From: a virus
Reading direction: 5' to 3' (one strand)
IMG/VR virus record: IMGVR_UViG_3300044993_000167
Coordinates: 1-35,738 of that record
Length of the DNA: 35,738 nt
This document shows, one piece after another, positions 1-8,158 of the stretch (the first letter of the stretch is position 1; the number at the start of each line of letters is the position of its first letter). Under the pieces are notes generated by a model. The model saw only the letters and a list, made by a program, of their open reading frames with translations, did not search any database and was not told the origin of the DNA. The position numbers and the translations under genes were made by a program.

Positions 1-127
1 TCTGACCAAAAAAGTTAGAAAAAGAAGCGTTTGTAGCACCTTGCCCGGCAGACCTGCCTAAAAAGTTGGAGCGTTGCGCATTTGTTGCGTCAGTTCCTGA
101 TAGATAACCTAAAAAATTTGAATTATT
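1..127. repeat. Left copy of 127-bp terminal direct repeat (circular overlap)
   Basis: The first 127 bases are identical to 35612-35738. A perfect overlap of this length is what an assembler leaves when it closes a circular or circularly permuted contig, so it is best read as the same DNA shown twice, not a biological terminal repeat. The gene crossing it stays open and in register (35611 mod 3 is 1, and both sides use the matching frame), which supports the join. The junction lies inside a 51-bp coding repeat array, so array copy number could still be wrong. Confidence 0.9.
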
Positions 128-379
128 TGCATTTGTTGCATTAGCTCCCGCAAAACCGCCAAAAAAATTTGAACCATTAGCTGATGCTGCATCTTTGCCT
201 GCTTGGTCACCAAAGAAATTTGAGCCGGCTGCGCTTGATGAATTTTGACCTGCAAATCTTCCAAAAAAATTAGAGTGGGATGCGTTCGTTGCATCACGCC
301 CCGCATTAATACCAAAGAAGTTGGAATTACTGGCATTTGTTGCATTTTGCCCAGCATTTTGCCCAAACCAAAATCTGTT
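1..379 (-). repeat. Coding tandem repeat array 2, 51-bp units (continues at 35545-35611)
   Basis: About nine 51-bp units encode 17-residue repeats with consensus SNFFGxxAGxxATNAxx. SNFFG or SNFLG, the AG pair and ATNA are best conserved, while the two residues after FFG and those before SNF vary. The array crosses the circular junction and continues at 35545-35611. Confidence 0.85.
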
Positions 380-2311
380 ATCAGACCCAAAATATCCTAC
401 TCTTACATTGTTTCTTCTTATTGAAAAATCAACATCATCGGTCGTGCCAATAAAATTTGTATCCGCATTTGTCCCAGCATTGCCTGTAAGCGACCAAGAC
501 AGATTAGCATTAGCTGGCACCCATGTAGTGCCGTTGAAAAATTCAATTTGATTTGTAGTCGTATTATACACCTGCAAACCTGTTGCAGGGCTTGTAATAG
601 CATCACGCTGCGTGGCTGTCATCCGAGGCAACAATACGCCTCTGTTTGTGCTTGTAATATCAAGTATTGATGAAGCGTCTGGTGTTACTACTCCTATTCC
701 TATGCGCCCATTCGTAGCGGGTACAATTGACGGGTTGCCTGATACATTTGAATGTGTCCCAGTGCCGAATAAAACACCGCCGATATTGATAGCATTTGAT
801 GTAGCATCCGGCAATGATATATTAGTCCCGATTATAATATTATTTGAACCTATATTATTACCTGTGAATGTCCGCCCTGCATTTCGACCGATTAAAGTTG
901 AGTTGCTGGCATTGGTTGCCTGAAAGCCCGCATTAATACCTATGAAGTTTGAATTGTTTGCATTGGTTGCACCATCGCCTGCATTATTGCCCAAGAAGTT
1001 AGATTGGTTGGCGGCAGTTGCTTCACGGCCCGCATTTTGACCGATGAAATTTGAACCGCCTGCGTTTGTTGCATTTTGACCAGCAAAAGACCCAAAAAAG
1101 TTGGAGCTGCCGGCATTTGTTGCATTTTGACCTGCAAATTGTCCTAAGAAGTGGGAATTGTTGACATTTGTTGCGCTATTGCCTGCATTTAGTCCTATAA
1201 ATACGTTTGGCCCCCCAGCTACGCTATTACCCGCATTTTGACCGAAAAACAGCCTGTTATTTGAACCAAAAAAACCTACTCTTACATTATTCCTTCGTAT
1301 CGAAAAATCAACATCATCGGTCGTGCCTATAAAGTTGTTGTTAGCATTTGTCCCCGCATTACCTGTCAAACTCCATCCTACACTGTCTCTTAGCGCAAAT
1401 GTAGTACCGTTACCTCGAGTAAAGTAAATGCTGTCAACACCGGACAAACGGTAAGCGTTGCGCAAATAATTTGCAACTATTGACGCAGTGTCTGATATAT
1501 TGAGTTTTAAATTAATGCGATTGCTCAAGCTGGTTGTATCAATACCGCTGCCTGCAAGTACTAAAGTGTCTTGTGTGCCATTGGCCCGCTGGAATATCGC
1601 CGTGCTGTCATTGAGCCTAACAAGCTGTCTATAAGCCCCGCTGTCAACCGTTGGGGGGGTTGGTGTAGCATTACCATCAGCAACGTAGAATGTGCTTAAA
1701 ACGACCGTATTAGCGGGCTGTGCAGGTATCTGTGGGACTTGTGCCGGGGTACCTTTTATTAGGCCCAAATTGCCGGGTAACGTGCCAGGAATATACAACA
1801 AGTCGTAACGAGGCAATGGGTCTGCAGGGTCAAGCGTCACACTTACTCCGCCGCCTATTTCTCTGCCTAAAGGCGTTTGTGCGTGGCCAAAAGAAACATT
1901 GAAAGTATAAGGAGGACTTAGTGAAGTTACGGCCAACCCGAATAATATGCCGACCCTAAAATCTTTGGCATAAAACAAAGTTGACTGCCCATTTTTCCAG
2001 TAGTAAAAATATTCTAATTCGTCTACTACATCTGTGGTTACGCTGTCAACACCACCGCTGCTTATGTTTTTCCAACGCTGCCCAACCTTTGCCCATAATG
2101 TGCTATCAGATGTGCGCAAAAATAAAGCACCATTTACCGCCTCCTTCCATTTAGGGTTAGATAGCATAGGCGTATCTACACCGGAAGGCACAACAAGTAC
2201 GCTGTCAGCCTTTACACCTACAAACTTAAAAGGTGTGTTGTTTACCTGAAACACCTGCCCAAATGCGGCAAAACATATTAAAGTAAATAGTAATGTAAGT
2301 CTTATTTGCAT
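1..2311 (-). CDS. Large fibre-like repeat protein with signal peptide, N-terminal 770 residues (gene wraps to 35187)
   Basis: This gene starts with ATG at 2311-2309 and runs off base 1, continuing at 35611 to a TAA at 35187; the whole product is 911 aa. Residues 1-19 look like a Sec signal peptide (MQIRLTLLF..., hydrophobic, ending AFGQ). About 290 residues of non-repetitive sequence follow, then a module made twice. Each module contains a GNAGTNA and TTDDVDFSIRRNNVRVG lead, an array of 17-residue repeats of the type SNFFGxxAGxxATNAxx, and a cap with GRIGIGVVTP. Between the modules lies the Bacteroidota surface-protein motif GVLLPRMTATQRDA. The repeats resemble YadA-type beta-roll adhesin heads. 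Position after the connector genes suggests a tail fibre or receptor-binding protein, but the export signal is odd for a virion part. It overlaps the preceding gene by 10 bp. The ORF and frame are certain; the role is inferred. Confidence 0.8.
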   Translation of the reverse strand, partial: MQIRLTLLFTLICFAAFGQVFQVNNTPFKFVGVKADSVLVVPSGVDTPMLSNPKWKEAVNGALFLRTSDSTLWAKVGQRWKNISSGGVDSVTTDVVDELEYFYYWKNGQSTLFYAKDFRVGILFGLAVTSLSPPYTFNVSFGHAQTPLGREIGGGVSVTLDPADPLPRYDLLYIPGTLPGNLGLIKGTPAQVPQIPAQPANTVVLSTFYVADGNATPTPPTVDSGAYRQLVRLNDSTAIFQRANGTQDTLVLAGSGIDTTSLSNRINLKLNISDTASIVANYLRNAYRLSGVDSIYFTRGNGTTFALRDSVGWSLTGNAGTNANNNFIGTTDDVDFSIRRNNVRVGFFGSNNRLFFGQNAGNSVAGGPNVFIGLNAGNSATNVNNSHFLGQFAGQNATNAGSSNFFGSFAGQNATNAGGSNFIGQNAGREATAANQSNFLGNNAGDGATNANNSNFIGINAGFQATNASNSTLIGRNAGRTFTGNNIGSNNIIIGTNISLPDATSNAINIGGVLFGTGTHSNVSGNPSIVPATNGRIGIGVVTPDASSILDITSTNRGVLLPRMTATQRDAITSPATGLQVYNTTTNQIEFFNGTTWVPANANLSWSLTGNAGTNADTNFIGTTDDVDFSIRRNNVRVGYFGSDNRFWFGQNAGQNATNASNSNFFGINAGRDATNASHSNFFGRFAGQNSSSAAGSNFFGDQAGKDAASANGSNFFGGFAGANATNANNSNFLGYLSGTDATNAQRSNFLGRSAGQGATNASFSNFFGQ
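870..1256 (-). repeat. Coding tandem repeat array 1, 51-bp units
   Basis: Seven to eight 51-bp units encode 17-residue repeats of the same family as the array at the window ends (for example SNFIGQNAGREATAANQ). The units differ at many synonymous sites, so this is an old array under protein-level selection and not a fresh slippage product. Confidence 0.85.
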
Positions 2312-3039
2312 ATTATAGTTATTACTGTTCCAGTGAATAATATATTGTCAGGCGACCATGTTAGCGTGCCTGTTGTTGAATCAAAAGTATATTCCAACTG
2401 GTCAGCAGGGTTGCTTGCGACCTGCTTCTGCGGTTGCGTATCCCGCCAAATGCCCAATATTTCTTTATTAATAAGCGAAGCCAATGTGAATGTGTTCGAG
2501 TTTGTTTGCATAGTAAACTGTACCCAAGTCCAGTCCGCCTTAGTCGTTATTATTTCTATCGTATCGGCAGGCAATGCAGTTGCGGGCACATTACATCTGT
2601 CGCTGAGGAAGAAGGAGCTTATATCTAAGCTAAAGGCAACACCTGCCAGATAATCTACTGTCTGGTCAACAAGGAATGATACTGGACTCTCGCTTCCAAT
2701 GAACCAAGTGCCAAAATATGCAGGGTCTCGAAATAATGCGATCAGGTCTTCCGCAACACCGAACATGTCGCTCAATACTTCCTGTTCGTTTTCGTCTGCA
2801 TTGCCTACCCTGCTAACCAAATCTAACACATAGAACCGAAAGTTATGTGTAGACAAATGCTGTGTGCTGCTTATTGCGCCGGTATTGTGCTCGGCAATAA
2901 CGATAGGATAATCAACTTTTTTTCCTGCGCTCTGAACATAATTTACTGCGCTGTTTACATAGGCGAATGTTCTCACCTGCTTGTGAGCCCCGACTATGTC
3001 TGACAGCCGCTGTATAATCTGATTTAAAGTCATTGTCAT
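2302..3039 (-). CDS. Putative tail completion / head-tail joining protein
   Basis: The product is 245 aa from the ATG at 3039 (MTMTLNQII...); an upstream TTG at 3048 and an ATG at 3033 are alternatives. The N-terminal 120 residues begin with a helix and continue with a mixed alpha/beta stretch (YPIVIAEHN, NFRFYVLDLV), the pattern of tail-completion proteins that follow connector genes in Bacteroidota phages. The C-terminal half (from about residue 145) looks like a separate beta-rich appendage ending TGTVITIICK. It lies 50 bp after the connector gene and overlaps the start of the 911-aa repeat protein by 10 bp, so the two are probably translated together. Role is inferred mainly from position and general appearance; no catalytic motif is seen. 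Confidence 0.5.
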   Translation of the reverse strand: MTMTLNQIIQRLSDIVGAHKQVRTFAYVNSAVNYVQSAGKKVDYPIVIAEHNTGAISSTQHLSTHNFRFYVLDLVSRVGNADENEQEVLSDMFGVAEDLIALFRDPAYFGTWFIGSESPVSFLVDQTVDYLAGVAFSLDISSFFLSDRCNVPATALPADTIEIITTKADWTWVQFTMQTNSNTFTLASLINKEILGIWRDTQPQKQVASNPADQLEYTFDSTTGTLTWSPDNILFTGTVITIICK

Positions 3040-3089
3040 GGAGCGCAATTTTTAATTTTTCCAAATTTTTTTTTGAAGCCACCTTCATG

Positions 3090-3668
3090 TTATCTGCATT
3101 TACTTATGTACTCTCTATGTTCCCAGCCTTTTTTTTCGTAGCAATCACCTTCACCCAAATAAATAGGCAATGTAAACGTGCCCCCGTAAGGAAACACGGT
3201 ATCTGCCGTACTGCCGGGATTAATATATTCGGGAAAATTACCTTTCGAGCTTTCCTCTATCAGATACCTTTTAGTCCGCTCTGCATACCATTCTGCCCGT
3301 CTCTTATAGCGTTCGCTAATCGCTAAATTCTCTTCCGGGCTCAATACTTCGCCATCTGCGCTGGATGCACGTACAACGCCCTTGTTGAACATTTGAAAGC
3401 TTATCGTTGTCGGTAGCTCCATCATAGTATAATTTATCAGCGTGTCTACTATGTAGTCATCTACCAATGTCTTGTACATCCCGCTCAATGTTCCGGCTTC
3501 AATGTCTAATTGCAATTTGTTGAACAAAGCCGACCCAAGCAGCGGCAAAATGTACATATCCTGCGCAACTTTTATTTCAGGATATAGCAACTTAGGGTCA
3601 ATATTGCCGTGCACCGTTGTGCGCTCAATCAGAATAGCATCCGATATAAATAATACGTTTTTACTCAT
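3090..3668 (-). CDS. Head-tail connector-like protein (DUF6712-like)
   Basis: This 192-aa product begins MSKNVLFISDAILIERTTVHG and contains QDMYILPLLGSALFNKLQ near residues 36-53, followed by long helices (YKTLVDDYIVDTLINYTMMELP). That sequence resembles a small, mostly helical connector family common in Bacteroidota siphophages, which joins portal to tail. The C-terminus is rich in Tyr and Gly and less helical. Its ATG shares one base with the stop of the upstream gene, implying coupled translation. It sits three genes after the portal, counting along the transcript through the 204-aa gene, which fits. The family label is from memory and not from a search. Confidence 0.6.
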   Translation of the reverse strand: MSKNVLFISDAILIERTTVHGNIDPKLLYPEIKVAQDMYILPLLGSALFNKLQLDIEAGTLSGMYKTLVDDYIVDTLINYTMMELPTTISFQMFNKGVVRASSADGEVLSPEENLAISERYKRRAEWYAERTKRYLIEESSKGNFPEYINPGSTADTVFPYGGTFTLPIYLGEGDCYEKKGWEHREYISKCR

Positions 3669-4282
3669 TATGATTTTTTTATAAGTATTTCAGTCATCCA
3701 GTAATGCCTGCAATGAATTTTCACCTCGCCTTTGTCATTCCAAAACCCGCCAGTTCTTTCAAATACACTATATCCAAGCCGTGCCGATATTTGCTCTATG
3801 TCCGCTCTGCTATACACCCTGCCTCGCTCGCTTAAAGCCATCATTTTTCTGCAGAAAGGCCTTGTTGTAGGTATTACTGCGGGGCCTTCTACGCCAGGCC
3901 TCAACTGGTAGGAATACCTAAGTAATATGTCTGTTGTGCTCGGCGGTGGTAGCTTTTCCAGTATCTCATCAGCACCGGGCAAACGCTCAAAGACAGGTTG
4001 CCCTAAGTCGTCGTATGTCTTTTGCAATGCACCAGCCTTTACAAGGGCCGCAATGCTGGCCGATACTTTAGCCCTGTCAACATTCAATATATTAGCAATA
4101 TTTTCTATACTTATTCGTTTATCCTTGCTAATTAAATTTAATATGTCCGATTTACGAAGGTCTGTTTCCTCTGAAAATTTACCGCTGAAAGGGAAAGCGT
4201 CAAAGGTTTCATAACCTTTTCTGTTATGACCGACAGACTCGAACATGTCCGCTAACTGATATTCGCCAATATTATAACACAT
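3668..4282 (-). CDS. Possible minor head protein with winged-helix segment
   Basis: This 204-aa product has two parts. Residues about 40-95 (SDILNLISKDKRISIENIAN... DRAKVSASIAALVKAGAL) read like a winged helix-turn-helix. Residues about 120-204 contain RPFCRKMMAL, then YSRADIEQIS, GGFW and CRHYW. This spaced Cys/His pattern recalls the C-terminal part of Mu gpF / SPP1 gp7-type minor head proteins, where similar residues probably bind metal. The start overlaps the portal stop by 11 bp, and minor head genes usually follow the portal. Combining a DNA-binding-like domain with this tail is unusual. Both assignments come from pattern reading only. Confidence 0.45.
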   Translation of the reverse strand: MCYNIGEYQLADMFESVGHNRKGYETFDAFPFSGKFSEETDLRKSDILNLISKDKRISIENIANILNVDRAKVSASIAALVKAGALQKTYDDLGQPVFERLPGADEILEKLPPPSTTDILLRYSYQLRPGVEGPAVIPTTRPFCRKMMALSERGRVYSRADIEQISARLGYSVFERTGGFWNDKGEVKIHCRHYWMTEILIKKS

Positions 4283-5663
4283 TGCCCCCGTCCTCCATGT
4301 CCGGTGTTATTCCCAGCATAATATCCTGCTGCTCCCTCGACAGCCCAAAACTATTTTCAAGCATTAACCTTGCTTGCTCTAAGGTTAGTTCGCCCTTGCT
4401 ATATTTTCTCACGATCCGCATCAATCCCTGCATTTGCTTACCTGTCATGTTCTTTAGGTTTTCATTCACCGATAGTTGTTGCTCTGGCGGTGCTTCCGGT
4501 AGCTGGGTTGTTTTGGACAGCTCAATGCCCGCCTGCTCAAGTAGCCATTCCTTAGGTGCGATCTGCAGGAGTGCCGCTTCGCTTAGCGTGAAACCTATTG
4601 GGTCAACACCAACAAACCGGTATTCATTTGCTACGCCCATGTATCGAGTAAGATAATTTATAAACCGCTCGAACTGAATTTGCTTTACTTCTACATAAGT
4701 CTTCTTAAATATTTCGTAGCCCTCCTTAAGCTGGTTGGTCTCACCTAACTTGCCTGCCGTCATTACACCGAAAAGCGAAGGTGTTGTGATGCCATGCCCG
4801 GAAAATACCTCTTGTTGTACTGTTTCATTTAGTATAGTAAACTGCTTGTCAAGCTCCGTTGCTGATAGGTCGTCAATACGTACAGCCTTTGCGGGGTCGT
4901 TGCCAAACATTAACATAATGCCGCCCGCATTTTCACTTCCTGCAAATTTGCTTTTAAAAGCCCTCTCCAGCTTGCCTTTTCCTTCCTCTGTTGGCTCGCC
5001 ATTAAAGAACTGTATTAGCTTGGAAGGAAACATCCCGTTGGTTATCGCACTAAGATGATATTGCGAAATTTTTACATCCGTTTCAATGTAATTTGCAGAG
5101 CCAATATATCCGGGCAATGGGTAGTAATCACAATCAGGCCGATATTCTTTATAAGCTAATATTTGCTCCGTCTTTACTTCTGCATTGGGGTTGAATTCGT
5201 CTATAATAATCGGTTTTGTTCTGTCGAACCTGTCGGCCCAGTTGTCTTTGAAAAAATATTTGCCGTCAATGCCTACCCTTATCTTATGGAAAGGAATATG
5301 ATACAGCTCCGCAATTTCGCCGCCAATATTATAGACTACCTTAATGTAAGCACCGCCGAAAATTTCTACGTCAATAATACACTTATAGACAATGTCATTA
5401 AGAGTTTCCGCATAACTATTTACTTTATTCAGCAACTCCAGCCCTTTTGCATCGCCTTCGATAGTCAGTCCTTTACCATAGACATAAACAACCTTTCCAT
5501 TTATTATGGCATTGTGCTTGCTGCTTTTGTTATACAAATAAAGTAAGTAGTTAGGGTAATCGTTATTTTCGCCAAACATAACAAAGCCCTTACCTTTCGA
5601 GGTCTTAAACTCCGGTATCTTCGAGTCGGCGAATTTGATAAAAATCACCGGCTCGTTACCCAT
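4272..5663 (-). CDS. Portal protein
   Basis: From the ATG at 5663 the product is 463 aa (MGNEPVIFIKFADSK...); an upstream ATG at 5708 would add 15 residues and overlap the preceding gene by 53 bp instead of 8, so 5663 is preferred. Visible portal traits are the N-terminal YPNYLLYLYNKSSKHNAIIN segment, the wing-like stretch with VDVEIFGGAYIKVVYN-type strands, FHKIRVG, and a long helical stem ending in an acidic tail. Portals form the dodecameric ring through which DNA is packaged and to which the tail attaches. It is unusual here in lying far downstream of the terminase genes, after the capsid gene and a terminator. Confidence 0.75.
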   Translation of the reverse strand: MGNEPVIFIKFADSKIPEFKTSKGKGFVMFGENNDYPNYLLYLYNKSSKHNAIINGKVVYVYGKGLTIEGDAKGLELLNKVNSYAETLNDIVYKCIIDVEIFGGAYIKVVYNIGGEIAELYHIPFHKIRVGIDGKYFFKDNWADRFDRTKPIIIDEFNPNAEVKTEQILAYKEYRPDCDYYPLPGYIGSANYIETDVKISQYHLSAITNGMFPSKLIQFFNGEPTEEGKGKLERAFKSKFAGSENAGGIMLMFGNDPAKAVRIDDLSATELDKQFTILNETVQQEVFSGHGITTPSLFGVMTAGKLGETNQLKEGYEIFKKTYVEVKQIQFERFINYLTRYMGVANEYRFVGVDPIGFTLSEAALLQIAPKEWLLEQAGIELSKTTQLPEAPPEQQLSVNENLKNMTGKQMQGLMRIVRKYSKGELTLEQARLMLENSFGLSREQQDIMLGITPDMEDGGNVL

Positions 5664-6033
5664 TGTATTGCTTGTATGTTGTGGCTGTCTCATATTTCTC
5701 ATATTCAAATTCTGTTGAAGGCACCAGCATCATAATACCTACCTCTAATATTCCTAAAACTTCATTAGCCTGAGTGTCTTTCTCCTTCACTTCATAATGC
5801 CATAGCCCGACGGGGTAACTGTTGAAAACGACAGATGTGTTTATGGTAAATTCATTGTACCGCTCCGGATAGGTGCTAATATCTTGCCCTGCTTGTTTCT
5901 CAAAGGTAACAACTTGCTTAGTAACAGAATGTGTAAAAGTAAACACGTATGAATAATTATCCTCAAGTGTTAGTTTCTCATGCAGAGTTAACACTATGGT
6001 ATCATTCGTTGCGCCTTTCGTTAATTTCAGCAT
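5656..6033 (-). CDS. Small beta-rich structural protein, unknown role
   Basis: This 125-aa protein begins MLKLTKGATNDTIVLTLHEK. It alternates short hydrophobic and polar stretches (YSYVFTFTHSV, VGLWHYEVKEK, VLGILEVGIMML), suggesting a beta-sandwich of the kind found in small decoration or head-tail proteins. The C-terminus is Tyr/Glu rich (STEFEYEKYETATTY). It is the first gene after the terminator at 6041-6064, so it and the portal are presumably expressed at a lower level than the capsid gene. It overlaps the portal start by 8 bp. I do not recognise the family with confidence. Confidence 0.6.
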   Translation of the reverse strand: MLKLTKGATNDTIVLTLHEKLTLEDNYSYVFTFTHSVTKQVVTFEKQAGQDISTYPERYNEFTINTSVVFNSYPVGLWHYEVKEKDTQANEVLGILEVGIMMLVPSTEFEYEKYETATTYKQYNG

Positions 6034-6040
6034 ATAAAAA

Positions 6041-6064
6041 AACCCTGCCCTGAATAAGGCAGGG
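6041..6064 (-). terminator. Intrinsic terminator after capsid and tail-tube-like genes
   Basis: Perfect 7-bp arms (CCCTGCC at 6043-6049, GGCAGGG at 6058-6064) enclose an 8-base loop. Read on the minus strand, the hairpin is followed directly by a run of seven T. It lies between two co-directional late genes with no promoter visible after it, so it probably acts as a partial terminator that lowers expression of portal and downstream genes. Confidence 0.85.
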
Positions 6065-6092
6065 CTACCCCTTATACCCCCATTAAAAAATG

Positions 6093-6611
6093 TTAGCCTG
6101 GTGTTGTGAGTGTGGCAAGTGTGGCGGCGTTGACTTCAAACGCCGGTTCTCTTTCAGCGCCAGTCAATGTAAGCCCATAACCGTTACGGTCTCCATACGC
6201 TTTACCGCTTGTTCCGCTTCCGGAATTTAATGCAAGGCCTAATACCGCTCCATACATGAACGCTTTACCGTTCCTGTCAACCGTTACCGCAACCAATCTG
6301 TTCTGCCCTAATAGCTTTACTTGATTGCGTATGCTTGCCTGCATCTTATTGAGGAATAATTCAATAGTTTGCGCATAGAAAATCGTGCCATTCTCGTCAC
6401 TGCCTGTTATTTCTTCCGTTGCTTGTGCTGTCTGCGGTAGTTGTTCAAACTTGTGAAACTTTTTGCCGCTTGCTTTAGTTATGCCAGTTACCACACCACT
6501 TGCCTCGGCAAATGATGTTATGCCTGAAAGTTCTATAAGATAAATCTCTTTCAAGCCGCCCATACTGTCCCGGCAATCCAGTGTATAACCCGCCGTTAAT
6601 GCACATGACAT
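6093..6611 (-). CDS. Structural protein, candidate tail tube protein
   Basis: The product is 172 aa (MSCALTAGYTLDCRDS...GGLKEIYLIEL). Size, lack of helices, many Gly/Thr/Ser and alternating strands (GTIFYAQTIELFLNK, RLVAVTVDRNGKAFMYGAVLGL) fit a major tail tube or similar beta-barrel structural protein. It follows the major capsid gene by 11 bp and ends just before a strong terminator, so the two would be made at comparable high levels, as expected for capsid and tube subunits. A head decoration protein is the main alternative. No signature residue settles it. Confidence 0.5.
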   Translation of the reverse strand: MSCALTAGYTLDCRDSMGGLKEIYLIELSGITSFAEASGVVTGITKASGKKFHKFEQLPQTAQATEEITGSDENGTIFYAQTIELFLNKMQASIRNQVKLLGQNRLVAVTVDRNGKAFMYGAVLGLALNSGSGTSGKAYGDRNGYGLTLTGAEREPAFEVNAATLATLTTPG

Positions 6612-6622
6612 ATTAATATTTT

Positions 6623-7588
6623 TTAAATTATGAAGTTGACAATCTCAGCAGGGAATGCGAAGTTTACACCCATCTTTAGAGCTACGTGTAGCTTATTCAC
6701 TCTATCATCCTGCGAGTACCAAATCTCAAATGAGTTTTCCTCGCCCGACAAGTCCGTGCCGATATACAGGTTTGATGTCCTTGTAGCTACCAACCTATTT
6801 GTTCCATCCAGCCCGTGTACCGCTGTAAGTCGGTAGTTTGTGCCAGGAATAATCACTTCTCCGTTAGGTGCATTTTCGCCGCTTGTAGGTGCGAAGTTGA
6901 ACAAGTTCTGATCCCTGTAAGCTCTTAAAAATGTATTATAGGTGTCGTACCCTGCGAAAATCCTAATATCATTTTTGCCTTGTATAGAAGCCGGCAGAGC
7001 AACCCACATTGCATCTACAATAGCCTTCACATTGGCGGTCGTAATGCTGCCTGTTATAGGTGCCTGACCTAAATAAGTATTAGTGTTTGCCTGAATAACA
7101 GTACCGGAAACTGCATTGATTAGCTTTAGAAGCCCATCGAATTTATTTAGGTTCTGGTCGGTGCTGTTAGTATCGCCCTGCCAAATTGCCTTTTCCAGCT
7201 GCTCGGCAATAACTGCGGCAATCTCTTCGGTTATTTTTTGTTCAAACGCAAACTCTGTATTAGAGCTGCCAGCCCTCAAAGCTTCTTGTGTGTACTTAGC
7301 CTCAAGGTCTTTAGTACAGAATTGTTGCTCAACCTTTATTTTGCCTACGGTAACAACACGTTGAGTGATAGTAGTGGTGCCGTTAGCATTGAAGCCGCAA
7401 CCGGTGTCGATCTGAAAAGGTGCATTTGTAGCGATGATGTTTATTGTTTCGCTCGACTTTACCCTTGTCATTACGTTACCCTCGTTGAGGATAATCTGTT
7501 GCGTCTTAGCATCAAAGTGTGATGCCATTGTTAGGCTGTCTGCATTCTGCCGTGTATAGTCTGCCAGTGCGGCTACGTTGAAACCCAT
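6623..7588 (-). CDS. Major capsid protein
   Basis: This 321-aa protein is the best major capsid candidate. It follows a protease-like and a scaffold-like gene in the canonical order, has the usual length for a short HK97-fold subunit, and is followed by a strong terminator. Visible segments include a long helix (FAFEQKITEEIAAVIAEQLE, about residues 112-131) that would be the spine helix, and a later IRIFAGYDTYNTFLRAY segment typical of the A-domain. A conserved-looking acid-rich end (SFEIWYSQDDRVNKLHVALK) precedes a hydrophobic C-terminus. The subunit would polymerise into the icosahedral head. No obvious N-terminal delta domain is present, consistent with a separate scaffold. Confidence 0.75.
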   Translation of the reverse strand: MGFNVAALADYTRQNADSLTMASHFDAKTQQIILNEGNVMTRVKSSETINIIATNAPFQIDTGCGFNANGTTTITQRVVTVGKIKVEQQFCTKDLEAKYTQEALRAGSSNTEFAFEQKITEEIAAVIAEQLEKAIWQGDTNSTDQNLNKFDGLLKLINAVSGTVIQANTNTYLGQAPITGSITTANVKAIVDAMWVALPASIQGKNDIRIFAGYDTYNTFLRAYRDQNLFNFAPTSGENAPNGEVIIPGTNYRLTAVHGLDGTNRLVATRTSNLYIGTDLSGEENSFEIWYSQDDRVNKLHVALKMGVNFAFPAEIVNFII

Positions 7589-7594
7589 TTTATA

Positions 7595-8125
7595 TTAGTT
7601 TTTAATTTTTTCTAATGCTTTTTTCAAATTTGCAAAACGTTCAGTCTTACTCAACGGCTGCGCAGCTGCAAATGGTTGTTGTGGCGCCTGTGTTGATGCG
7701 GCCGGAGTATTGAGTATGTCCGAAATCAAAGCGATTATTTTTGCGTTCGCTTCTTTCTGAACTGATAATCTCGCTTCTATGCTGTCCGTCTTTTCTTTTA
7801 GCATCTCGGCAACAATCTTTCTTACCATCTCCTCGGTAAGGCCTGCGGGTTGTTGCGGCTCTTGCACTTGCTCTTGCGCTTCAACTTGCGAAGGTTTTAT
7901 GTTAGTTATTACGCCGTTCTCATCAACGGTTATCACAGTGCCGTCCGATAGCTCATGTTCACCTACCGGCGCCTTAGCGTCCCCCACCATTACGGTTCCG
8001 CCTAACTCAAGCGCAGATATAGTTACTGGCGTGCCGTCTTTAAGTGTGTATGTTGGCGATGCGGGCTGAGGGTCTTCAAGCCCTAACAGCACCTTGATAT
8101 TTTTCAGTATAGATATTTTGTCCAT
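7595..8125 (-). CDS. Scaffold-like protein upstream of capsid gene
   Basis: This 176-aa protein has an N-terminal domain with repeated beta turns (YTLKDGTPVTISALELGG, HELSDGTVITVDENG), a Gln/Pro/Glu-rich linker (EAQEQVQEPQQP), a helix likely to form a coiled coil (LTEEMVRKIVAEMLKEK onward), an Ala/Pro/Gln linker and a basic C-terminal helix (FANLKKALEKIK). A helical protein with a basic C-terminal end just before the capsid gene matches phage scaffolds, which use that end to bind the capsid subunit. It is 6 bp from the capsid start. The charged XkdF-like gene directly upstream supports a head-assembly role. Confidence 0.65.
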   Translation of the reverse strand: MDKISILKNIKVLLGLEDPQPASPTYTLKDGTPVTISALELGGTVMVGDAKAPVGEHELSDGTVITVDENGVITNIKPSQVEAQEQVQEPQQPAGLTEEMVRKIVAEMLKEKTDSIEARLSVQKEANAKIIALISDILNTPAASTQAPQQPFAAAQPLSKTERFANLKKALEKIKN

Positions 8126-8158
8126 GCTATAAATAAGTAGATTGTAGTGCTTTAGGTA

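Noticed and set aside
109-1137. Minus-strand frames of 60-95 codons within the fibre-like gene
   Set aside because: They are in another frame from the 911-codon gene and owe their openness to its repeats.
870-1256. Regularly spaced repeats resembling a CRISPR array
   Set aside because: Units are contiguous, in frame, diverged and coding; there are no unique spacers and no cas genes.
4272-5708. Longer portal protein starting at 5708
   Set aside because: It would overlap the preceding gene by 53 bp; the ATG at 5663 gives a short 8-bp overlap and begins the conserved-looking part.
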